Shown: piece after piece, positions 27,284-35,685 of the stretch | Position numbering within the stretch: the first letter of the stretch is position 1 | Layout of the letters: the number at the start of each line of letters is the position of its first letter | Source: Roseivirga misakiensis | GTDB lineage: Bacteria > Bacteroidota > Bacteroidia > Cytophagales > Cyclobacteriaceae | DNA: 64,000 nt | Assembly: GCF_001747105.1 (NCBI RefSeq) | Contig: NZ_MDGQ01000003.1 | Span: forward strand, 310,001-374,000 | Reading direction: 5' to 3' | Position numbers and translations under genes: made by a program | The notes under the pieces: generated by a model | Told to the model about the DNA's origin: nothing | The model's database searches: none | What the model saw: the letters and a program-made list of their open reading frames with translations, nothing else

Positions 27284-27487
27284 CTAATCCTTTTTACCTG
27301 GGAATTTATGCTCAATTTTCTTCCAACCACAAAACAGCGTACCAAGTCCAGATAGATACAAGATGGTTTTTGAAATATAGAGGTCAAAATCGCTCATTTC
27401 TACTTCAATGATAAAAATGGCTACTACTCCTATAACGGTGAGCAATAGCCCCATCCAAAAGAGTAAATTGATTTGTGCTGGACTCAT
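27284..27487 (-). CDS. Small two-helix membrane protein
   Basis: The 67-residue protein has two hydrophobic segments (LLFWMGLLLTVIGVVAIFII and TILYLSGLGTLFCGW) and a basic C-terminus. No family recognised. It is almost directly joined to the DUF2721 gene (one-base gap), which supports it being real and functionally tied to that protein. Confidence 0.65.
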   Translation of the reverse strand: MSPAQINLLFWMGLLLTVIGVVAIFIIEVEMSDFDLYISKTILYLSGLGTLFCGWKKIEHKFPGKKD

Positions 27488-27640
27488 ATGGCAAAGATTG
27501 GCAAAAAATATTTAACCAACTAGATACAAGAATTCGTCCTTCTCTATTTTCAATTAACTACAGTAAATCTAGAGCTATAAATAGATCGATAAATTACCTC
27601 GATCGAAATCTAAAGCGGCACTTCAAATCGTAATAAAAAT

Positions 27641-27707
27641 AGCAATTGAACCTGACCTAGTTTGCCCTAGGTTGAAAGAGGGCGTCATGTCTTATCAGCA
27701 TGACGCC
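27641..27707 (+). ncRNA. Structured RNA candidate, element 1
   Basis: The element starts AGCAATTGA, then a hairpin GACCTAG-TTTGCC-CTAGGTT (27654-27673, one G-U pair), then a second perfect hairpin GGCGTCATG (27681-27689) with CATGACGCC (27699-27707). The first 33 bases are nearly repeated at 27802. No coding frame explains it. It may be a short RNA, a leader, or a protein-binding site. Confidence 0.4.
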
Positions 27708-27801
27708 TAATTTGTGTCTTGCGTATTACATCTCCTTAAAAAAAGTACCCAATCTCACCATCCTACGCATCCATTTCCAATACATAGGTCGTATAGTGTG
27801 T

Positions 27802-27940
27802 AGCAATTGATCAGTAACCTAGTTTGCCCTGGGTTACACATTGGATGCTGTGCCAGTCGTCAAGCACGGTATCATTGTTAAACTTAGCCTCGTCATTGTT
27901 GCAAAACGATGGCGAGGCATTAAATCCACATCTTTTTTCG
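27802..27940 (+). ncRNA. Structured RNA candidate, element 2 (three hairpins)
   Basis: After the shared AGCAATTGA box come three hairpins: GTAACCTAG/CTGGGTTAC around loop TTTGCC (27814-27837), a 10-pair stem at 27844-27873, and a 14-pair stem at 27887-27918 closed by a GCAA tetraloop. All five non-Watson-Crick pairs are G-U when read as plus-strand RNA and would be A-C mismatches on the minus strand. A T6 run follows at 27932-27937. No matching known family is recognised. Confidence 0.5.
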
Positions 27941-27984
27941 AATCAATTTATAGTGGTACTTTCAAGTACTTATTATAGTCTTCA

Positions 27985-28024
27985 AATAAAAAACCCGCCC
28001 TTATCAAATGATTAAGGCGGGTTT
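27985..28024 (-). terminator. lpdA terminator
   Basis: AAACCCGCC (27991-27999) pairs with GGCGGGTTT (28016-28024), with further pairing inside; on the minus strand a T run follows. It lies 22 bases after the lpdA stop. Confidence 0.85.
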
Positions 28025-28045
28025 CAAAATTAGATTTTTGTATTC

Positions 28046-29440
28046 CTATAGGTGAATAACCTCATCATATGCGGCAGCAGCAGCTTCCATTACTGCTTCT
28101 GACATGGTCGGGTGTGGGTGAACCGTTTTAATGATTTCATGCCCTGTAGTCTCTAGTTTTCTAGCTGCTACCACTTCCGCGATCATCTCTGTTACATTAG
28201 CACCAATCATATGTGCACCTAGCCACTCACCATACTTAGCATCAAAGATCACTTTCACGAATCCGTCACTTGCACCAGCAGCTTTCGCTTTACCAGATGC
28301 TGAGAATGGGAATTTACCTACTTTCACTTCATAGCCAGCGTCTTTGGCAGCCTGCTCGGTATAGCCAACTGAAGCGATTTCTGGGCTACAGTATGTACAT
28401 CCCGGTATATTGTTATAATCCAACGGCTCAACGTGCATGCCTTGAATCTTTTCTACACAAATAATTCCTTCAGCAGAAGCTACATGAGCTAGAGCTGGTC
28501 CATGAACAATATCTCCGATCGCGTAGATGCCTGGAATATTCGTTTTGTAGTAGTCATCTACAAGTACTTTTCCTTTATCTGTAGCTACACCAACATCTTC
28601 AAGGCCGATTCCCTCAAGGTTAGTAGAAACACCAACAGCTGATAGTACAACATCTGCTTCAATTACTTCTTCCCCTTTTTTAGTCTTGACATTAACCTTA
28701 CACTTAGCTCCTTTAGTATCAACTGACGTCACTTCAGAGTTCGTCATGATCTTCATTTTGGCCTTTTTGTAAGTTCTTTCTAATTGCTTAGAAACGTCAA
28801 CATCTTCTACCGGCACAATGCGATCTTGGTATTCAATAACCGTTACTTGAGTTCCGATTGAATTGTAGAAATAAGCGAATTCAACACCTATAGCTCCAGA
28901 ACCAACGATCACCATAGACTCTGGCTGCTTGTCCATAACCATGGCTTCGCGATAACCGATAATCTTCTTTCCATCAATCGGTAAGTTTGGCAACTCTCTT
29001 GATCGACCACCAGTGGCTACAATAATATGCTCTGCCGTATAATCAACTTTCGACCCGTCTTCGGCAGTAACTTCAACTTTTTTACCAGCCTTCAGCTTAC
29101 CGAATCCTTCGATATGATCGATTTTATTTTTCTTGAATAGAAATTGAATGCCTTTGCTCATTCCTCCTGCCACATCGCGACTTCTTTTGATCATTCCATC
29201 AAAGTCAACAGCTGCACCATCTATCTTAATGCCATAATCCTGAGCGTGTTGTACATATTCAAAAACCTGCGCACTCTTCAAAAGTGCTTTGGTCGGAATA
29301 CAACCCCAGTTCAAACAAATTCCTCCTAATTCTGAGCGTTCTACCACTCCTACTTTCAATCCAAGCTGAGATGCTCTAATCGCTGCCACATATCCTCCAG
29401 GACCACTTCCAATGACTATTAGATCGTATTTTGTTGCCAT
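28046..29440 (-). CDS. lpdA: Dihydrolipoyl dehydrogenase
   Basis: Lpd (E3) re-oxidises dihydrolipoamide in pyruvate and 2-oxoglutarate dehydrogenase complexes with FAD and NAD+. The 464-residue protein has the FAD site VIGSGPGGYVAAIRASQLG, the redox disulfide GGICLNWGCIPTK, the NAD site VIVGSGAIGVEFAYFY, the second FAD motif GIYAIGDI, and the C-terminal catalytic His-Glu region HPHPTMSEAV. The start is MATKYD at 29440, since the 12 residues further upstream do not look like family sequence. It is a single-gene unit with its own terminator. Confidence 0.97.
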   Translation of the reverse strand: MATKYDLIVIGSGPGGYVAAIRASQLGLKVGVVERSELGGICLNWGCIPTKALLKSAQVFEYVQHAQDYGIKIDGAAVDFDGMIKRSRDVAGGMSKGIQFLFKKNKIDHIEGFGKLKAGKKVEVTAEDGSKVDYTAEHIIVATGGRSRELPNLPIDGKKIIGYREAMVMDKQPESMVIVGSGAIGVEFAYFYNSIGTQVTVIEYQDRIVPVEDVDVSKQLERTYKKAKMKIMTNSEVTSVDTKGAKCKVNVKTKKGEEVIEADVVLSAVGVSTNLEGIGLEDVGVATDKGKVLVDDYYKTNIPGIYAIGDIVHGPALAHVASAEGIICVEKIQGMHVEPLDYNNIPGCTYCSPEIASVGYTEQAAKDAGYEVKVGKFPFSASGKAKAAGASDGFVKVIFDAKYGEWLGAHMIGANVTEMIAEVVAARKLETTGHEIIKTVHPHPTMSEAVMEAAAAAYDEVIHL

Positions 29441-29473
29441 ATTTCTATTATTTTTTCTCGTTTTGAAGAGCCG

Positions 29474-29481
29474 CAAAGTTA
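29474..29481 (-). promoter_or_regulatory. -7 box of lpdA
   Basis: TAACTTTG on the minus strand matches TAnnTTTG, 34 bases before the lpdA ATG. No well-spaced -33 TTTG found. Confidence 0.35.
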
Positions 29482-29603
29482 AGCCAAATACGAAGACAAA
29501 AAAATACTAGAATTGTAGGAGTTAATCCTTTTAGTTTTATTTGAAACTTGATAGTGGAGTAGACTTTCCATTATCAAAGATTTTTGACTTCAAAATAATT
29601 TCT

Positions 29604-30350
29604 ATGGGTCTTTTAGACGGAAAAACAGCTTTAGTAACAGGTGCCTCAAAAGGCATTGGAAAAGCCATAGCAACAGCCTATGCTCAGCAGGGTGCCAATG
29701 TTGCTTTTACCTACCTTTCAAGTGTTGAAAGAGGGCAAGCATTAGAAACTGAGTTAGCACAGTTTGGAACCAAAATCAAGGGTTTCCGATCAAATGCAGC
29801 TGAATTTGCAGCAGCAGAGCAATTAGTGGCCGACGTAGTAGCTGAGTTTGGCTCTTTAGACGTTATCGTAAACAATGCTGGAATTACTAAGGACAACCTC
29901 TTAATGAGAATGACAGAGGAAATGTGGGACGACGTAATCAACGTCAACCTTAAGTCTTGTTTCAATACTGTAAAAGCAGCCACTAGAACTATGATGAAAC
30001 AGCGTGCTGGATCTATCATTAACATTACGTCTGTAGTAGGGATAAAAGGTAATGCTGGTCAAGCCAATTATGCGGCTTCTAAAGCGGGTATCATAGGATT
30101 TACTAAATCTGTAGCATTGGAACTAGGTTCTAGAGGAATTCGCTCAAACGCGGTGGCTCCTGGATTCATTGAAACAGAAATGACCGATGCACTTGATGAA
30201 AAAACCGTACAAGGCTGGAGAGATGCTATCCCTTTAAAAAGAGGTGGAGCGCCAGAAGATGTGGCAAATGCCTGCGTTTTCTTAGCTTCGGACATGTCGA
30301 CATACATGACTGGCCAAACTTTAGTCGTGGACGGCGGAATGCTTACTTAA
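29604..30350 (+). CDS. fabG: 3-oxoacyl-[ACP] reductase
   Basis: FabG reduces 3-oxoacyl-ACP with NADPH in fatty-acid elongation. The 248-residue SDR has the cofactor loop TGASKGIGKAIA, NNAG near 90, the catalytic triad in INITSVVGIKGNAGQANYAASKAG (Ser, Tyr, Lys) and the C-terminal TGQTLVVDGGM. These features, the length and AAPGFIETEMTDAL-like region are typical of FabG rather than other SDRs. The start is MGLLDGK at 29604; the TTG at 29541 would add residues with no family likeness. Confidence 0.93.
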   Translation: MGLLDGKTALVTGASKGIGKAIATAYAQQGANVAFTYLSSVERGQALETELAQFGTKIKGFRSNAAEFAAAEQLVADVVAEFGSLDVIVNNAGITKDNLLMRMTEEMWDDVINVNLKSCFNTVKAATRTMMKQRAGSIINITSVVGIKGNAGQANYAASKAGIIGFTKSVALELGSRGIRSNAVAPGFIETEMTDALDEKTVQGWRDAIPLKRGGAPEDVANACVFLASDMSTYMTGQTLVVDGGMLT

Positions 30351-30387
30351 GCCACTCATAAAATTCATTTACAAATTTTGAATCGGT

Positions 30388-30427
30388 TAATGACCTCTTT
30401 ACGTTCTAAAGCGTTATAATGTCATTA
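30388..30427. repeat. Inverted repeat upstream of the VWA-like gene
   Basis: TAATGAC (30388-30394) and GTCATTA (30421-30427) flank 26 bases, ending 27 bases before the candidate TTG start. It may be an operator, or a stem ending fabG transcription, although no T tract follows directly. Confidence 0.3.
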
Positions 30428-30454
30428 TCCGGTTTTTAATTACTTTTCTTCGCA

Positions 30455-32542
30455 TTGTACGGCCTTCCCAATATTCTTTCTAAGCTTACCTTACAAACAG
30501 AGTTATCTACTTGGCTAATTCCGTTATGCTTGGTCGTCGGGGCAGGCATGACCTACCTACTGTACAGTAAAAAGGCACCTTGGTCAAAACAAATCAATAG
30601 ACTGCTCTCGGCCTTCAGATTTATACTTATTTCCCTGATCTGTTTTCTACTTCTAGGGCCTTTATTAAATCAGATCGACTTTTTTGACGAAAAACCAATT
30701 GTTGTGCTTGCTGTTGATGATTCAGCTTCAGTGACGGATGCGTATGATTCTGCCTACTTTTTAGATGTTAAATCTCGCTTGTCATCTATGTATTCCGCTT
30801 TGAGCCGGGCCGATCTGGAAGTAAAAATTCGGGGCATAGATCGCTATTATGACAATGTAGAATCAATTGCTTTTGATCAACAAAAAACCAACCTACACGG
30901 AATTCTCAAAGGAATTAGACAGGACTTTGAGCAGCAAAATTTAGTCGGGACGATGCTCGTTAGCGACGGTATTCATAATTACGGTAGTACCCCTCAGTTC
31001 CTAACGCTCAACTACCCTGTTTATAGTGTTGGCATTGGTGATACTATACCAGCGCAAGATTTGAGTATTAAGCGGTTGAACTATAACAAAGTAGTTTATC
31101 AAGGGAATAAATTCCCATTGGTCGTAGACGTTTTCAATAATGGATATGTAGGCGAAAATATTACGGTTGAAGTTAGGAAAAGGGGTAGTTTGGTAGCGAG
31201 CAAGGCCTTAAACCTAAAGGGCGATCAGCAAATCAATAGCTTTGAATTTATTCTAGACACTGAGGTATTAGGAGTAGAAACTTACAGTGTAACCGTTGTA
31301 CCTAAAGAGAATGAAAGCACTGAAACGAACAACTCAAGGCGTGCTTTTATCGAAACAGTTGATAGTAAGCAAAAAATACTTATCGCCGCGGCTGCCCCGC
31401 ACCCTGATGTAAAGGCGCTTAAAGGCCTGATTGAAGAAAAAGAAGGTACGGAGGTTCAGATTTATCTTTCCGGTATAACTGAAGAGGTTCCTGAGGGGCC
31501 CTTCGATTTGATTATTATGCACAAACTTCCTGGCATTACTGATCTTCCTGATTGGCTAAACAGGTGGCTTGAAGAAACCAATTCATGGTATATAACAGGT
31601 ACGGGGTCACTGTCTCCGGTAAATGCAAAGAACCCAGTAATCAGCTACCAAAGTTTCGGTCAGTCAGATTTAGTTGGTGCCAACTTGAATCCGAATTTTG
31701 AGCTATTCGAAATTGACGAGGTTTTACTGAGTCGAGCTGCCGACTACCCTCCGCTAAGAGCACCTTATGGAGAGTTTACCCTGAAAAACAATGTCAATAT
31801 TTATCTCTATCAGAAAATAGGCAGTATTCAAACCAATAGACCATTACTAAGTATTTATAATGGCGACGAACGTAAATCGGCCGTTCTTTCGGGCAGTGGC
31901 ATTTGGAAATGGAAACTACAAGAAAGTGGCCTACATGAAAAACCAGACTTATTCAATGAAATCTTCGGCAAGCTCATTCAATATCTTGCAACAAAGGATG
32001 ACAAGCGAAACTTTAGAGTAGGCACCACGGCCGAAAGTTATTTCGAAAGTGAATCTGTGGAGTTTAATAGTGAAGTTTATAATGAGCTTTTCGAAAAGGT
32101 GTACGATTACAATATCGACCTTAGACTTACCGATGCCGATAACCAAACGGTTGAATACAATTATGTAAACTCTCCTGCCGAAAACTTTAAAATTAACGGT
32201 CTAGCCCCAGGTGTTTACAACTACACGGCTTCTACAAGTCTGGCTGGCAAAAGAGAGGAAGCGTCTGGGACGTTTGCCGTGCAAAAGCTGGCACTAGAAG
32301 ACATTGACTTAACGGCAAACTTTCAACTACTCAGAAATATTTCTAACAACTCTGGTGGAAAGTTTTACGAGTTATCCAATTCGGAAGAAGTAGTACAAGA
32401 AGTATTAGATTTGAATGCTAAACCAGTGGTCCGATCCAACGAACGACTTAACCCAATAGTTCACAACCCTTGGATTTTGCTTTTGCTAGGCCTGCTAGTG
32501 TCAATAGAGTGGTTTATGCGTAAATATAACGGCAGTTATTAA
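30455..32542 (+). CDS. Membrane protein with VWA-like domain
   Basis: The 695-residue protein has two N-terminal hydrophobic helices (about 18-36 and 50-68), a VWA-like domain with the MIDAS pattern DDSAS (near residue 90) and LVSDGIHNYG (near 170), a beta-rich middle section, a glutamine-amidotransferase-like region, and a C-terminal helix (PWILLLLGLLVSIEWF). This layout is common in Bacteroidota envelope proteins of unknown role. The start is TTG 30455; the first in-frame ATG would remove the first helix. No coupling to neighbours is evident. Confidence 0.8.
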   Translation: MYGLPNILSKLTLQTELSTWLIPLCLVVGAGMTYLLYSKKAPWSKQINRLLSAFRFILISLICFLLLGPLLNQIDFFDEKPIVVLAVDDSASVTDAYDSAYFLDVKSRLSSMYSALSRADLEVKIRGIDRYYDNVESIAFDQQKTNLHGILKGIRQDFEQQNLVGTMLVSDGIHNYGSTPQFLTLNYPVYSVGIGDTIPAQDLSIKRLNYNKVVYQGNKFPLVVDVFNNGYVGENITVEVRKRGSLVASKALNLKGDQQINSFEFILDTEVLGVETYSVTVVPKENESTETNNSRRAFIETVDSKQKILIAAAAPHPDVKALKGLIEEKEGTEVQIYLSGITEEVPEGPFDLIIMHKLPGITDLPDWLNRWLEETNSWYITGTGSLSPVNAKNPVISYQSFGQSDLVGANLNPNFELFEIDEVLLSRAADYPPLRAPYGEFTLKNNVNIYLYQKIGSIQTNRPLLSIYNGDERKSAVLSGSGIWKWKLQESGLHEKPDLFNEIFGKLIQYLATKDDKRNFRVGTTAESYFESESVEFNSEVYNELFEKVYDYNIDLRLTDADNQTVEYNYVNSPAENFKINGLAPGVYNYTASTSLAGKREEASGTFAVQKLALEDIDLTANFQLLRNISNNSGGKFYELSNSEEVVQEVLDLNAKPVVRSNERLNPIVHNPWILLLLGLLVSIEWFMRKYNGSY

Positions 32543-32627
32543 TATCATTTGGGAAATTCGCCCCGTTTGAGGATAATTTTTTCATATAATTCGTCAACTT
32601 TAAACTAACTATTTAGTTTATTTGTGT

Positions 32628-33443
32628 ATGCGACTTAAAGTATCCCTTTTTCTGTGCCTTTGTTTGCTCATAAGCTCATGTAGCATGACAGCTACCCGTG
32701 AAGAAGCCGATGAATTTATGAAGTCTGGTGACTATGAGGCAGCCTTAGCCGCTTATGATCGGGTGATAAAGCTTAAGCCTGAAGATAAGTACGCTTTATC
32801 TAATCGGGCGCTTTGTAACGAAAAGCTCGAGAACTATGAAGATGCCTACACGGACTACGCTAAGTTAATTCAAATGAAGTTCAACACTAGAAAAGCTTAC
32901 TTAGGTCGGGCTAGGTGTTCGTTTGAAATGGAGAATTATGAAGGAGCCGTGTTTGATACCAACATTATTCTGAAAGCCGATCCAGAAAATCTTGATGCCA
33001 GTGCCTTGCGTGGCAGAGCATTCGTAAAACTTGGCCAGGCCAATGATGCGATAACAGATTTAAGTCGAGTTTTAAATCAAAGACCAGACGACGTTCAACT
33101 CCTTGTGAGCAGAGGTGTGGCTTGGGTAAGAGGTGGTGCAGCTACCTCTGGTATTAAGGATTTTGACAGAGCCTTAAAAATTCAGCCCAACCTTCCCGTA
33201 GCTAACTTTAACAAGGGTGTGGTTTTTTATCTATATGAAAATTGGGATGCAGCGATTGAATACTTAGATATTGCCATCAAGCAAAACCCAGAATACTCAG
33301 AAGCATACACGAGGCGAGGAATGGCGAAGCTTGAGTCTTCTTTTCACCGTACCTCCGGTGCTTGTGCAGATTTTAAAAAATCTAAAGAAATAGATGACGA
33401 AGATGAGCTAACGCTAGCGCTCATTAAGAATTACTGCAAATAA
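32628..33443 (+). CDS. TPR-repeat lipoprotein
   Basis: From ATG 32628 the 271-residue protein has a lipoprotein signal (VSLFLCLCLLISSC) followed by about six tetratricopeptide repeats, for example GDYEAALAAYDRVIKLKPED and ENWDAAIEYLDIAIKQNPEY. TPR lipoproteins act as scaffolds for protein complexes; the partner is not identifiable. A TTG 6 bases upstream would also give an open frame. It ends one base before the convergent gene's stop. Confidence 0.87.
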   Translation: MRLKVSLFLCLCLLISSCSMTATREEADEFMKSGDYEAALAAYDRVIKLKPEDKYALSNRALCNEKLENYEDAYTDYAKLIQMKFNTRKAYLGRARCSFEMENYEGAVFDTNIILKADPENLDASALRGRAFVKLGQANDAITDLSRVLNQRPDDVQLLVSRGVAWVRGGAATSGIKDFDRALKIQPNLPVANFNKGVVFYLYENWDAAIEYLDIAIKQNPEYSEAYTRRGMAKLESSFHRTSGACADFKKSKEIDDEDELTLALIKNYCK

Positions 33444-33444
33444 A

Positions 33445-34143
33445 TTACTCCTCTATTGACTTATCAATAGTCTCAATAATTGATCTAACGCTAACCAAAG
33501 CACTGTCGAAAGTGGCTTTTGTTGCATTCTTGTAGATTAAGCCCCACTGTACTATATGCTTAAATTCATCTTTATCGATTGACTTTACAAGTTCGCGTTG
33601 ATCTTGGGGTGAAAGGGAAGCAAAATTCAAGTTTAATGCGAATGGAAAATTATTGATCGTATAATTTATCAATTTGTTTTTCACATGATCACCATCAATC
33701 GAAGACCACTCCGCAATGTTGGCATAGGACGCTTCATAAAGACCGATAATATCTTTAGCCAATTCATCATTAGCTATAATATGAGTATTACCCAGGCTCT
33801 TCATTTCTTCATAAGTTATGCTTTGTGGGTTGAATGGTACGTAACTCAAAAGCGTAACGGTATTAAGGTTTAAAGAGTCTATGGGGACGGTATTCGGGTC
33901 AGTGGTAATGATTTTTTGAGCTGCCTCAATTTGCCGATCCATTAAATCGACTCCAAATTTCAAAACAGTACTATCTCTGGCTAAATCAGCTTTGAAACTC
34001 GAAAGTAATAATTTCTCCTGTTTTTCCTCTTTTTTACTTTGTCTATAATCGTTTAAAGCAAATGAGACGGTAATTCCGATGATTAAGATGAGCAGCTCAG
34101 CAAGAAAATAGCGGAGATTTCTAGAAGATTTATTCGTTTTCAT
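33445..34143 (-). CDS. Membrane-anchored protein, DUF6090-like
   Basis: The 232-residue protein has a single N-terminal helix preceded by basic residues (RNLRYFLAELLILIIGITVSFAL), then NDYRQSKKEEKQEKLLL and a helical, acidic domain. This arrangement resembles the DUF6090 family, common in Bacteroidota, with no known function; the assignment is tentative. It faces the TPR gene and is 109 bases from the divergent DoxX-like gene. Confidence 0.65.
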   Translation of the reverse strand: MKTNKSSRNLRYFLAELLILIIGITVSFALNDYRQSKKEEKQEKLLLSSFKADLARDSTVLKFGVDLMDRQIEAAQKIITTDPNTVPIDSLNLNTVTLLSYVPFNPQSITYEEMKSLGNTHIIANDELAKDIIGLYEASYANIAEWSSIDGDHVKNKLINYTINNFPFALNLNFASLSPQDQRELVKSIDKDEFKHIVQWGLIYKNATKATFDSALVSVRSIIETIDKSIEE

Positions 34144-34252
34144 ATCGCTTAGAATAGCTAAACCTAAAAAAGAATTTTGACACTTTATATGTTTTTAGCG
34201 GTATTAAAAAGAGGCGAATTTTCAACTAATTTAGCTATAAATCATTTTTTCT

Positions 34253-35575
34253 ATGGAATCAAATATCGCCATTCAAGAAGAATGGAGCATTTTTAGGAAA
34301 ATAGGGTTCAGATTTATTTACCTATTTTTTGCTCTTATAATCTTACCATTCCCTTTTACAACACCCTTGTACTTATTGGATAGTTACTGGTTGGGTCAAG
34401 CCTTTGCCGATTTCTGGTCGTGGACAACACAGTTTGTAGGATCCAATATTTTAGGGATTGAAGGATTCTCAAATCCCGTTACTGGAAGTGGAGACAAAAC
34501 TTACGATTGGGTACAAAAATTAAGTGTTTTAGGCATCTCGGTTATCGGCACTATTATATGGTCAGCCGTTGATAAAAGGCGTAAAAATTACTATCGCGTT
34601 TGGCGCTGGTTCGTCTTACTGGTTGTCTTTTACCTAGTATACTATATGTTTTTCTATGGGTTTATAAAAGTCTACTGGTTACAAATGCCCGCTCCTAGAA
34701 TCGATAGATTATTGAAGACATATGGCCAATCTTCACCAATGGGACTTTTATGGACTTTTATGGGTGCCTCTAAGACATACTCTGTTTATGCAGGACTTAG
34801 TGAAGTAATCGCTGGCACTCTCCTCCTCTTCAGAAGAACTCGTACACTAGGCGGCATGGTCACATTCGGTGTAATGTTTAATGTATTCATGCTAAACCTG
34901 GCCTATGATGTGCCCGTGAAATTGTTTTCCGCGCAGCTGATGATCATGGGACTCTACATAGCAATGATTGATCGAAAAGCGATTTTTGGCTTATTACTCT
35001 TCCAGAAGGCTGTAAATCCAACGCCATGGCCACCCATGTTCAAAACGCCTGTTAAGAATTATATCCTATTGCTCATCCAAGGTCTATTAGTTTTCCAATT
35101 TGTTCAAAGCAATGTAAAAAGAGGCGTAAATGGTCGAACATCATACGGTGAATTGAGGCCAAAATCGGCGCTATACGGCTTGTATGATGTAGAGGACTTT
35201 ATTAAAAATGGTGATACTATTCCTCCTCTGCTGACCGATAAAGAAAGGTGGCAGCGTGTTATTTTCGACGCACCAGGGAGTACAAGAGCAATATTCATGA
35301 ACGACCGCAGTAGATATTTCAATAGTAAAATAGACACCGTCGCATCCACTGTTACATTTACGATCGGGAGGGATTCTTTAAGTAAAGATTATCTGATGGA
35401 ATATAGAAAAGTCGCTGATGGTTTAGTGATGGAGGGCATATTGGAACAAGACACACTACGACTAAAATTAAAGACCTATGACCTAAAGAAATTCTATTTA
35501 ACCAATAGAGATTTTCATTGGGTCAGTGAGCGTCCATGGCACGTTTACGATACTTTACCAAAGCCTAATTGGTAA
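34253..35575 (+). CDS. DoxX-like multi-span membrane protein with C-terminal extension
   Basis: The 440-residue protein has about eight hydrophobic segments within residues 15-285. The region YGQSSPMGLLWTFMGASKTYSVYAG followed by RTRTLGGMVTFGVMFNV resembles DoxX/SURF4-type membrane proteins. The last 150 residues (from SNVKRGVNGRTSYGELRPK) are hydrophilic and probably lie outside the cytoplasm. Function unknown. It ends at a strong palindromic terminator, so it is a single-gene unit. Confidence 0.7.
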   Translation: MESNIAIQEEWSIFRKIGFRFIYLFFALIILPFPFTTPLYLLDSYWLGQAFADFWSWTTQFVGSNILGIEGFSNPVTGSGDKTYDWVQKLSVLGISVIGTIIWSAVDKRRKNYYRVWRWFVLLVVFYLVYYMFFYGFIKVYWLQMPAPRIDRLLKTYGQSSPMGLLWTFMGASKTYSVYAGLSEVIAGTLLLFRRTRTLGGMVTFGVMFNVFMLNLAYDVPVKLFSAQLMIMGLYIAMIDRKAIFGLLLFQKAVNPTPWPPMFKTPVKNYILLLIQGLLVFQFVQSNVKRGVNGRTSYGELRPKSALYGLYDVEDFIKNGDTIPPLLTDKERWQRVIFDAPGSTRAIFMNDRSRYFNSKIDTVASTVTFTIGRDSLSKDYLMEYRKVADGLVMEGILEQDTLRLKLKTYDLKKFYLTNRDFHWVSERPWHVYDTLPKPNW

Positions 35576-35598
35576 AAGGAAGTCATGAACTGGGTATT

Positions 35599-35636
35599 AA
35601 AAAACCGACTCATATGAGTCGGTTTTTATTTTTTTA
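35599..35636 (+). terminator. Palindromic terminator
   Basis: The perfect palindrome ACCGACTCATATGAGTCGGT with A and T flanks is followed by a long T tract (35622-35635). It ends the DoxX-like gene and isolates it from the second padR operon. Confidence 0.88.
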
Positions 35637-35647
35637 ACATTTGTTAA
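35634..35647. promoter_or_regulatory. Candidate PadR operator, second locus
   Basis: TTAAC-ATTT-GTTAA is a perfect inverted repeat 39 bases before the padR start; 12 of its bases (AACATTTGTTAA) are identical to a site upstream of the first padR gene. It overlaps the T tract of the preceding terminator. Confidence 0.45.
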
Positions 35648-35685
35648 TTATATTCGTCTTTATATTTTAAACAATAGTTAATTAA

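Larger units (their letters stand above)
27488..28045. other. Non-coding region between lpdA and the DUF2721 operon
   Basis: This 558-base stretch has no credible coding frame. It holds the two related hairpin elements (27641-27707 and 27802-27940), the lpdA terminator (27985-28024) and, at its left end, the upstream region of the small membrane operon. The remaining bases show only short inverted repeats such as GATCGA/TCGATC near 27570-27605. Confidence 0.6.
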
